NCBI GenBank assembly: GCA_903891415.1
Contig: CAITEH010000050.1
Span: 1-45,700, forward strand
From: Candidatus Firestoneibacteriota bacterium
Lineage (GTDB): Bacteria; Oederibacteriota; D2-FULL-39-29
DNA length: 45,700 nucleotides
Reading direction: 5' to 3'
Shown: positions 31,737 through 39,192 of the stretch, in pieces
Numbering within the stretch: position 1 is the stretch's first letter
Layout: each line of letters opens with the position of its first letter
Position numbers and translations under genes: made by a program
Notes under the pieces: generated by a model
Seen by the model: the letters and a program-made list of their open reading frames with translations, nothing else
The model's database searches: none
Told to the model about the DNA's origin: nothing

Positions 31737-34515
31737 TTCCTTCCTCCTTGATTATCGTAATGTGTCCCGAGTCCCCGTTAATTTGAAGTCGGGAACCGTT
31801 TTTTATTATAGAGGTGGCATCCGAGCAGGCCACGGCGGGAATTCCAAAATCCCGGGCGGTAATAGCGCCGTGAGAAAGTATGCCCCCGCGGTCTACAACA
31901 AGGCCTTTAATGGTGATAAAAAGAGCGGTCCAACTTGGATCCGTTGAGGGGCAGACAAGTATACAGTCGTCCCCGAGGTCTTTTGCCTCGCCGGGATGGT
32001 AAATAATGCGGGCTGTTCCGACGACCACGCCCCCGGAAAGAGAAACCCCGTTCATTTCACTGGCGGCGGCAAAGACCCGCGGCAGGCCAAGATCGTCCAG
32101 CTTTAAGGAATTGATTATATCGGGAAGATCCATTTGTTGATAAGCTTCCCAGCGCACTTTCCTCTTTTCTATTTCTTCCGTAAGCTTTTCGGTATTATTT
32201 TCAAAACCGGCAAGTTCCTTCAGCTCAAGGTAGAACACGTCATTCCCTATCTTCCAGCGTCTTCCCAGTTCGAGTAAAACTTTTCGGATCTGTTGATAGC
32301 CCTGCATCAGATAATGTTTTCCTATCTCGCGGTAAGGCAGTAGGACCTGCGCTTCTTTTGCCATTTCCTCAATATCTTCCCGCAGTGAAGCCGCGCCAAA
32401 AGGCAGAAGCGCGGCCTGGAGGCCTTTCATTGCAGCTTCCCGTTTTTCCCTGCCCAGCTGATGCATTTTTTCGGGGGAATAGCCCTCGTTCGCTTTTTGA
32501 CTTTCAATTATCTGTTTCAGGTAATCCGCATCCTCGCTCCAGCGGGGATCGGCAAGTTCCATTTCCCCGACCGCCCGGTGGCCGAATTTTTTCAGGAAAT
32601 CTTCAAGAGAAGCTTCGCCCTTGGAAACCTTATAGAGCATTATATTCTGCTCCATAGTCGAGTCATTCTCCAGCCCCGAAGTCAGCACCTGGCAGTATCT
32701 CTGCCCTTCCGCCGTGCCCATTATCTGCACTAGTATATTTTCCAGCTGCGCCAGTGCGGACCCTCCAAAAAAACCGGGTTTCAGGGATTCTTTTCCGAAC
32801 CAGGTCATGATACGTTCGTTCCTGTCCAGTAATTCTTTTACCACCTCTGCGGTAGTAAGTTTTTTCAGGTCCTGCGCCTCTTTTTCCCTGAGGTAAGCAA
32901 CATACACCGGGAGGATCTCCTTATCAAAGATCTCCTGCGCGTGCAGCCGGGCTTTTTTCATTATCCGCGAGGAACGCAGCATGGCGATAACGGTCCCGGG
33001 TAAACGCAACAAAAAGGCCTGATCGGCTTTTTTGGCGTCAAATTTTTTCGGCGCCGCCTGCAGGATGAGAGGGTCATTTAAGACTTCTTCATGGTCATAA
33101 TAAAAAGGGAAACCCTTCCAGAACAGGTCGGCGACCCGGTCGGAGTCGGCATAGATCCTGCCGCAAAGCAGGTCCAGAAAGCCCTCTTCACAGACTACCT
33201 GGCTGGGACGGTAACCAAAATCCTTGTACATAGAGCCAAAACCGCCGTTCCCGGTCATAAACTGCTTTATAATATCCCAGGTCATCGGGGTAGGCGTGGT
33301 CAGAGTTTCGGCAAGATTGTGAACTATCCAGACCTTGCTTTTAGCTTTGGCAAGTTCCTTAATGCGGGCGATCTCTTCCAGCCGGCTTTTTTCAACTGCT
33401 TTTTTTGCTTCCAAACCTTTTATGGAACGCGATTGCAAGAGGGAAAATTTGCCGTTTTCCAGGCCCCATTCAATATCTACCGCCACGCCGAAGTAGTCCT
33501 CAACTTTCAGGGAGATACAGGCGAGTTCCGCCACCTGCTCCGTGGTAAGAGAAAGCGCGTGCGGGTCCAGGAATTCCCGGCTCTGGCCCAGGCCGGCGAC
33601 TACATACGCCTTGTTGCCGGGAGTGGTTTCTTTTATCTTCATGGTGGTACGGTCGAGAACGAACCGGTCCGGTGTCACATTGCCGGAAACAATGGATTCC
33701 CCCAGGCCGTAAGTGCTTTCTATTATTATTTCATTGGCCGCGGGATTTACCGGGTTCGCGGTAAAGGTTATACCCGACACCTGGGAATTGAACATCTGCT
33801 GAATATTTACCGCGGTACCTTCCAGGCTCTCCATGCCGTGCGCCTTGCGGTAGATCTTGGCCCGTTCGTTATTCCAGGACTCGAAGACCGCATTGACACA
33901 CTGTAACAGGGAAGCCCAGGGATCTAACGGGAATTTATTACCGGTCTGTTTCTCGTACAGTTCAATATAGCCCAGAGCCGTTGCCTTCTCCGGCTCCTTG
34001 CCGCCTTTTTTTGCTTTTGCGAGTTCTTCAAAAGGCGCGCCCGGGAGTTTTGCCACGGTCTCCGCGAACTGCAGGATGAACTGGGCATAGACCGACCAGA
34101 ACTGCGCCTTATCGGACACCTCGGCTTCCAGCGCGGGGCTCAACCCGCAATTCAATATGGTATCCATCATGCCGGGCATGGATTTCGCGGCTCCCGACCG
34201 GACAGAGACCAAAAGGGGATTTTTGCTTTTGCCGAAGGTTTTTCCGGTAACTTTTTCCAGGCGGCTCATATATTTTTTTAGCTCTTCTTCCAGACCCTCG
34301 GGCCATTTTTCATTATTTTCGTGATAATACTTACAGCAGGCGATAGAAAGGGTAAACCCCGGCGGAATGGGCAGCCCGGCCTTGCTCATGGAAGCCAGGC
34401 TGGAGCCTTTTCCTCCGAGGACATGCTTATGCTCGGGATTCCCCTCGCAGCTTCCTTCGCCGAAAAAGTAAATATTGCCTTTAAAGCCGGTTATTTTGTT
34501 TTTGGTTTCAGGCAT
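31729..34515 (-). CDS. PEP/pyruvate-binding dikinase-like protein (RPH layout)
   Basis: A 928-aa phosphotransferase of the PEP synthase / PPDK superfamily. The N-terminal ATP-grasp domain is PPDK-like (GGKGSSLASMSKAGLPIPPGF at 34-54; SVRSGAAKSMPGMMDT at 104-119) with the second half ITFTANPVN and STYGLGESIVSGNVTPDRF. A helical domain of unknown fit spans about 385-800. The swivelling phosphohistidine domain ends the protein (GGILSHGAITARDFGIPAV, His882). There is no C-terminal PEP-binding barrel, so it is neither PpsA nor PPDK; the order ATP-grasp, central substrate domain, His domain is that of rifampicin phosphotransferase. AAGGAGG precedes the ATG, inside the end of the PQQ gene (25-bp overlap). 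The phosphate acceptor is unknown. Confidence 0.85.
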   Translation of the reverse strand: MPETKNKITGFKGNIYFFGEGSCEGNPEHKHVLGGKGSSLASMSKAGLPIPPGFTLSIACCKYYHENNEKWPEGLEEELKKYMSRLEKVTGKTFGKSKNPLLVSVRSGAAKSMPGMMDTILNCGLSPALEAEVSDKAQFWSVYAQFILQFAETVAKLPGAPFEELAKAKKGGKEPEKATALGYIELYEKQTGNKFPLDPWASLLQCVNAVFESWNNERAKIYRKAHGMESLEGTAVNIQQMFNSQVSGITFTANPVNPAANEIIIESTYGLGESIVSGNVTPDRFVLDRTTMKIKETTPGNKAYVVAGLGQSREFLDPHALSLTTEQVAELACISLKVEDYFGVAVDIEWGLENGKFSLLQSRSIKGLEAKKAVEKSRLEEIARIKELAKAKSKVWIVHNLAETLTTPTPMTWDIIKQFMTGNGGFGSMYKDFGYRPSQVVCEEGFLDLLCGRIYADSDRVADLFWKGFPFYYDHEEVLNDPLILQAAPKKFDAKKADQAFLLRLPGTVIAMLRSSRIMKKARLHAQEIFDKEILPVYVAYLREKEAQDLKKLTTAEVVKELLDRNERIMTWFGKESLKPGFFGGSALAQLENILVQIMGTAEGQRYCQVLTSGLENDSTMEQNIMLYKVSKGEASLEDFLKKFGHRAVGEMELADPRWSEDADYLKQIIESQKANEGYSPEKMHQLGREKREAAMKGLQAALLPFGAASLREDIEEMAKEAQVLLPYREIGKHYLMQGYQQIRKVLLELGRRWKIGNDVFYLELKELAGFENNTEKLTEEIEKRKVRWEAYQQMDLPDIINSLKLDDLGLPRVFAAASEMNGVSLSGGVVVGTARIIYHPGEAKDLGDDCILVCPSTDPSWTALFITIKGLVVDRGGILSHGAITARDFGIPAVACSDATSIIKNGSRLQINGDSGHITIIKEEGNA

Positions 34516-37145
34516 ATAAAGCCCTCCTTATCTGTGGCAAAATAGACGCTCGAATCAACCATGATCATAGGTGTGGTCATAATTCCCGGCCAGGAGGCGC
34601 GTATTTTCGCCCACTGAACACTTTTTTGAGCTTTGAGATCATAGGCCAGTATGGCTTCCTTCGCCCCGTAAAGGAGCATGTCCTCCAGGAGTAAAGGCGG
34701 ATAGCCGCCCACGGCTTTTTGATCGGTAATACGTGCTATTTCCTTTCCTTTTTCGGTATCCACGACAACAACTTCCCCGCCGGAGGTCACACAGGCCAGC
34801 CGTTCAAGATTGCAGACCAGCGGGCTCGCGACCGCTCCGCATTTTATGGAAGATGCCTGCTTGCCGTCAAGTAATTCGTAACTTTCTATTCCCGCTGCCC
34901 CGCCGACCCAGATCAGGCCTTTTGTGAATACCGGCCCGGCCTTGGGCGCTGAGGCAAGAGGTTTTGCCCAGAGCTTAATTCCGGTTTCAAGATCAAGAGC
35001 CGCAAGCTCCGGGACCTTAGCTTTAACCGCAGCCGTGATAACGATGTCCGCCGTGAACGCGGGTACACCCGCCACGCTGCCGGTCTCTGATCTCCAGAGT
35101 TCTTTTTTTACCGCCGGGACCTTAATGTCCAGGCAGGCAAGCTCTTTCGCCGTGGCAGCAATAATAAGTTTTTCTTTGGTAATTATAAACTCCCCGCTCC
35201 CGTCCCCGACCCCGTACTGCCAGAGTTCTTTCCCGCTCTTCTGGTCGAGGCAATGCAAAGCGCGGTTCTTATCCGCGGCACGCCCGTCAACAAAAAACAC
35301 CGCATCTTCATTTGCCGCCGCAGAAAGGTAAACCGGGTTTTTCGCCGGCGCAAACCAGGCTTTTACCGGGGCTGTCCCCGTTTTTTCCCCGCTCTTAAGT
35401 TTTGCCAGGCCGAAAACATTCCCCTGGTTGGCGGCAATATAGAAAGCACCCTTTAAAAAAGCTCCGGGTGACCGGATCAGAGCTAATTTCTCCTCCGCGT
35501 CCTTTGGCGCGCCCGGATAACCCCAGGCATATTCCCCGCGAAGCGGCAGCAGGCTTCCATCAAGCCAGCCGGATCTCCCGGAACCGCCCAAACTGCCGGC
35601 CCAGAAAGTTTTTTCCGCTTCCCCGCCCGGCTGGCCGACACAGACAAGGCCGTTGCTGGTCGTTCCTATATATACATGCCCCCGGGCAACACAGGGAGAA
35701 CTCATAGTGGGGGAATTCAGCGAAATATCCCAGACCGGGGCAAAAGTTTTCTTATCCAGGCCCCAGATCTGTCCCGTATCACTGACTATATAGACAGTCT
35801 TATCCCCGATAGAGGGGGAGGTAACAAGCGGCGCGTGCGCGTTCCATTTATGAAGCAATTTTCCATCCGTCGAGATGCAATAAATATTCTTATCCCGCGA
35901 GCCAAAATATATTTTATCCCCGTCTATGGCGGCAGAACCCAGTACGGTATCTCCTACCGTAAATTTCCACGCTATGGCCTGAGTTTTAAGATCTATGCAC
36001 CAGACCTCGCCGATGGGCTTTATCTCTTTTACTGCCTTTAATATCTCGGCCGGGCTTTTCCCTTCTTTTTCAAGTTTTAAACGCAGATTACCGGCCCAGG
36101 CATCAGCGTTGTTCACAAAATCGCCGTACCCCATACCGATATAGATCTTATTATTGGAAATTGAAGGGCTGCCGAAGACCGGGTAGGGTGTTTTTACCTT
36201 CCAGAGTTCTTTGCCGGTCGCCCCGTCAAAGCAAACCAGAGCCTGCCCGTCTATTCCCAGTGCTTCGTAAACTTTACCTTCAAAGCAAACAGGGGAAGAT
36301 TCGCAGTCCGGATAATCCTTGGTCTCAACGTGCCAGAGCAGCTGCGCATTCCCGTTCTTGTCCGGTTCCAGCGCGAAACAGTAGAGGCCGTCGCTGCCCG
36401 CCCCGACATAGGCCCTGCCGTCGGCGATACACGGGGAAGATTCCACGTGATTCTTCGTCCTGAAAGACCATAATTTTACCCCTTCGCGTTTCTTCTCGCT
36501 TTGCTCAATGTCAATGCAAAAGACACGCGAGTCGCCGGTAAAGTGCAGCCCCTCTCCTACTACCAGATATTTTCCGGAAACAGACGGAGAAGAGAAAGTG
36601 GCCCTGTAGCCCGCCTGATAGGCCCAGACCAGTTTACCGGTATCGGCATCAATGCTGTAGATGGCTCCGATATTCTTGAAAAATTCATAGCGCGCAGAAG
36701 TGGCGTACAGGCGGTTACCGACCACACACGGCGAAGAATAGAAAGTTTTTATGCCTTCATGCGAAAAGGACCAGTTAACCTTCCCGCTGGCGGGATCTTC
36801 AGCTCCGGGTACGGAACCCCGGCGGTCAAGACTGCCGCGAAACAAAGACCATTCTGTTTTTCCGGTACCGGCGGAAGCCTTTGAAACTGTTCCCCGGCCC
36901 ATAAGGGAAAATAGATGCACCCCGCCCCAGATCACCAGCGCGATTATAATGACCGCGACCTTCTGGGCCCAGAGAAGATGCAGGAGCTTTTTCAGCGTGG
37001 AAGGCTTAAAAAGCGAGACCAGGAGGCTTCCGATGGCTATCATTATTGCCGGAAGCAGTGCAATAAGCGCCTGCAAAGGGCCCACCAGGATAGGAACGAC
37101 CGAGAACGAGCTTTCCGAAATTTTCAGAACTGCAGACAATTCCAT
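34491..37145 (-). CDS. Membrane-anchored PQQ-like beta-propeller protein
   Basis: An 884-aa protein with an N-terminal membrane unit (two hydrophobic helices, about 17-45 and 62-85) followed by two beta-propellers built of PQQ/YVTN-type blades. Blades are marked by recurring W-strand motifs such as AIYSIDADTGKLVWAY, LVCFDGATGKELWKV, HCLDQKSGKELWQYG and AALDLETGIKLWAKP, and by GxIYxG strands (AYVGAGSDGLYCF, KIYIGMGYGD, HVYIGTTSNGLVCV). The tryptophan-docking repeats suggest a scaffold, not a PQQ enzyme, since no quinoprotein active-site set is evident. I start it at 37,145, where AAGGAG is correctly placed; a longer TTG frame from 37,163 would run through that site. It overlaps the dikinase gene by 25 bp. 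Confidence 0.88.
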   Translation of the reverse strand: MELSAVLKISESSFSVVPILVGPLQALIALLPAIMIAIGSLLVSLFKPSTLKKLLHLLWAQKVAVIIIALVIWGGVHLFSLMGRGTVSKASAGTGKTEWSLFRGSLDRRGSVPGAEDPASGKVNWSFSHEGIKTFYSSPCVVGNRLYATSARYEFFKNIGAIYSIDADTGKLVWAYQAGYRATFSSPSVSGKYLVVGEGLHFTGDSRVFCIDIEQSEKKREGVKLWSFRTKNHVESSPCIADGRAYVGAGSDGLYCFALEPDKNGNAQLLWHVETKDYPDCESSPVCFEGKVYEALGIDGQALVCFDGATGKELWKVKTPYPVFGSPSISNNKIYIGMGYGDFVNNADAWAGNLRLKLEKEGKSPAEILKAVKEIKPIGEVWCIDLKTQAIAWKFTVGDTVLGSAAIDGDKIYFGSRDKNIYCISTDGKLLHKWNAHAPLVTSPSIGDKTVYIVSDTGQIWGLDKKTFAPVWDISLNSPTMSSPCVARGHVYIGTTSNGLVCVGQPGGEAEKTFWAGSLGGSGRSGWLDGSLLPLRGEYAWGYPGAPKDAEEKLALIRSPGAFLKGAFYIAANQGNVFGLAKLKSGEKTGTAPVKAWFAPAKNPVYLSAAANEDAVFFVDGRAADKNRALHCLDQKSGKELWQYGVGDGSGEFIITKEKLIIAATAKELACLDIKVPAVKKELWRSETGSVAGVPAFTADIVITAAVKAKVPELAALDLETGIKLWAKPLASAPKAGPVFTKGLIWVGGAAGIESYELLDGKQASSIKCGAVASPLVCNLERLACVTSGGEVVVVDTEKGKEIARITDQKAVGGYPPLLLEDMLLYGAKEAILAYDLKAQKSVQWAKIRASWPGIMTTPMIMVDSSVYFATDKEGFICLKPKTK

Positions 37146-37181
37146 AAATTTGTTCTCCTTCAAAACAGGTTATAGGTATAT

Positions 37182-39062
37182 TTATTTGTCTTTATTCAAT
37201 ATTACGCGGACCGGGCCGTTTTTTACGATGACTTCTTTTTCGGCCGGCTTGCCGTCCGGCGTAAGCCATTTTAGGGTGACCGGGCCGGCTTCAGGCATTC
37301 CGATAAAGGCCCCGGGCTCGCCTGCTTTTACCGTCCAGGAGCCCAGGCAGCGTTTGTCCTTCCAGGCGGTAAAGGTAAGCGGGCCGAAATAGGCGCCGGA
37401 AAGCGAAAGCGCTGCTGTAATGGAAAGCGCGGTTTCTTCAACCTTGCGCGGAAAAAGCCAGAACTCGCCGTTATTCAGGACCACAGCCATATCCAGCGCG
37501 CCATCCCCGTTGTAATCAAGGAGGCAGCCTGCCTGCTGGCCTTCATTCGAAGCCGGCAGGGCCTGGTCTATGTTCAACTCGCGCGCGTGCCCGAAACTCC
37601 TAAAGCCGCGGTTAAAAAATAATTGTGTGGTAAGGGTCGCGTAGGAAATAAAGATATCCTGCCGGCCGTCATTATTAATATCCCCGACCGCAACATCAAC
37701 CCCGCCCGGCCTCCACATGTAGGAGATCTCTCCTGAAAGCTTTATAAGTTCAACAAATTTGACGCTTCCGAGATTCTGCCAGATCCGGCATTTATCTTCG
37801 CTGGCAATAAAAATATCCGGCAGCCCGTCGGCATCAAAGTCTCCGGTACAGGCGGCAAACCGGCCTTTACCTGTTTCTATATTTACCGTTAGAGGGGCAT
37901 CAAAAGCGCCTCCCGTCTTCCCTTTATAAAACAGGCTGTTTTTTGAGAACAACTGAATGATATCAGTAATGCCGTCCCCGTCAAAATCAGCGGCCAGGCA
38001 ATTGCCCCCTTCGCCAAGATCTTTCCCGGGAAAAACCCCTTCGGCCAGCGGCTCTGCTTTCAGACTGCCGTCAGCCTGCGGCAGAAGAAATACGGGAGAC
38101 GCGCCGGTGCCGGCAAGCAGTACGGACTTTCCCTGCCCGCCCCTGTCAAATACGGACAAAGCCAGGCAGCCGTCCTTCAAGGCCTCCCCGGCAGGATAGT
38201 TTTTTTTCTCAAAAGTGCCGTCTTTTTTCTGGAAAAAAATATTCAGTTCCTTCCCGTTCCAGCTCGCAAGGTCCAGCCGCCCGTCATAGTTCAGGTCGCC
38301 CCAGGCAAACGCCGTTGAAGAGGAGGACAAGCCGAGTTTGGCCGTCACCTCCGTAAAGGCCTTACCATTATTTCTATATATATGATCGCCGTCCGGGGAA
38401 GCCGCAAAGAGATCGGCCCTGCCGTTATCCAGAAGATCCACGGGAGCCAGGGCCGTGACCCTGCCTTTAATTTTTCCAAGCCCGGCTTTATCCCCCCATT
38501 CCGCACCGACGGCAAAAGGCATAACCGCGTCCGGATCGGACTGGATATAGTCAACTGCCCTGATAAGCATCTCCGTACTGCCGGACCAGGTCCCGAGCAG
38601 ATAGTTTTCAACTTTAACCATATCCCAGATCTCTTTTTTACCTTTCATAAAATTAACCCAGCGCCACGGCGAGTACTGGTTGCCAAAGTGCAGGAAGCCC
38701 ATGGCCTGGTCTCCGGCCCCTTCCACACCGACATTCTCCACTTTAAAGGTGCCTATAAAGATGACCGCTTCTTTCTGTCCTTCCTTGATCCTGCTGATGA
38801 ATTCTTTGCCGTCCTCAGCAAGCGCGCCGGCCATAAGATCAAGCACCAGTTCTTTTTGTTCTGTTTTTCCCTTCAGGGCCTTCGAAATGACGGCTACGGC
38901 TTTTCCGTCATTATCTACGCTCTTAAACTCAAGGATAAATACCTGTTCGGATTGCCTGACCATGTCTACAGGGGTGAAATTAGGATTAATGAAAGCGCGA
39001 GCCGCAGGACAAAGCATAAAGAATATAACCAGGAATAAGACCTCTTTTTTAATAGCTGCCAC
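37182..39062 (-). CDS. Secreted FG-GAP/VCBS-repeat protein
   Basis: A 626-aa exported protein: signal peptide about 1-23 (VLFLVIFFMLCPAARA), an N-terminal domain 24-180 without recognised family, then FG-GAP/VCBS blades with calcium-binding DxDxDG loops (PVDLLDNGRAD, GDLNYDGRLD, ADFDGDGITD, GDFDADGLPD, GDINNDGRQD, LDYNGDGALD), and a small beta-rich C-terminal domain. Such integrin-like propellers bind partners or glycans at the cell surface. The start is GTG with GGGAGGA six bases upstream. It lies 36 bp upstream of the PQQ-propeller gene in the same direction, so two different propellers are probably made together. Confidence 0.9.
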   Translation of the reverse strand: MAAIKKEVLFLVIFFMLCPAARAFINPNFTPVDMVRQSEQVFILEFKSVDNDGKAVAVISKALKGKTEQKELVLDLMAGALAEDGKEFISRIKEGQKEAVIFIGTFKVENVGVEGAGDQAMGFLHFGNQYSPWRWVNFMKGKKEIWDMVKVENYLLGTWSGSTEMLIRAVDYIQSDPDAVMPFAVGAEWGDKAGLGKIKGRVTALAPVDLLDNGRADLFAASPDGDHIYRNNGKAFTEVTAKLGLSSSSTAFAWGDLNYDGRLDLASWNGKELNIFFQKKDGTFEKKNYPAGEALKDGCLALSVFDRGGQGKSVLLAGTGASPVFLLPQADGSLKAEPLAEGVFPGKDLGEGGNCLAADFDGDGITDIIQLFSKNSLFYKGKTGGAFDAPLTVNIETGKGRFAACTGDFDADGLPDIFIASEDKCRIWQNLGSVKFVELIKLSGEISYMWRPGGVDVAVGDINNDGRQDIFISYATLTTQLFFNRGFRSFGHARELNIDQALPASNEGQQAGCLLDYNGDGALDMAVVLNNGEFWLFPRKVEETALSITAALSLSGAYFGPLTFTAWKDKRCLGSWTVKAGEPGAFIGMPEAGPVTLKWLTPDGKPAEKEVIVKNGPVRVILNKDK

Positions 39063-39192
39063 GAAGTTCCTCCCGACCCTTTTCTTTCCGTTCCTTAAGA
39101 CCTTTTACCGCAGTTTTACGCCAAAAAAAGTTATAACATGTTTATTATCTCACAGCCGCCTTTCTAAAACAAGTGCGATATGAAAGCCGGAC

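Noticed and set aside
31729-34515. Annotation as PEP synthase or pyruvate phosphate dikinase
   Set aside because: The phosphohistidine domain is at the C terminus and the PEP-binding TIM barrel is missing, so neither reaction can be claimed.
34491-37163. PQQ-dependent dehydrogenase
   Set aside because: Only blade-forming repeats are seen; a quinoprotein active site, vicinal cysteine disulfide and haem domain are not evident.
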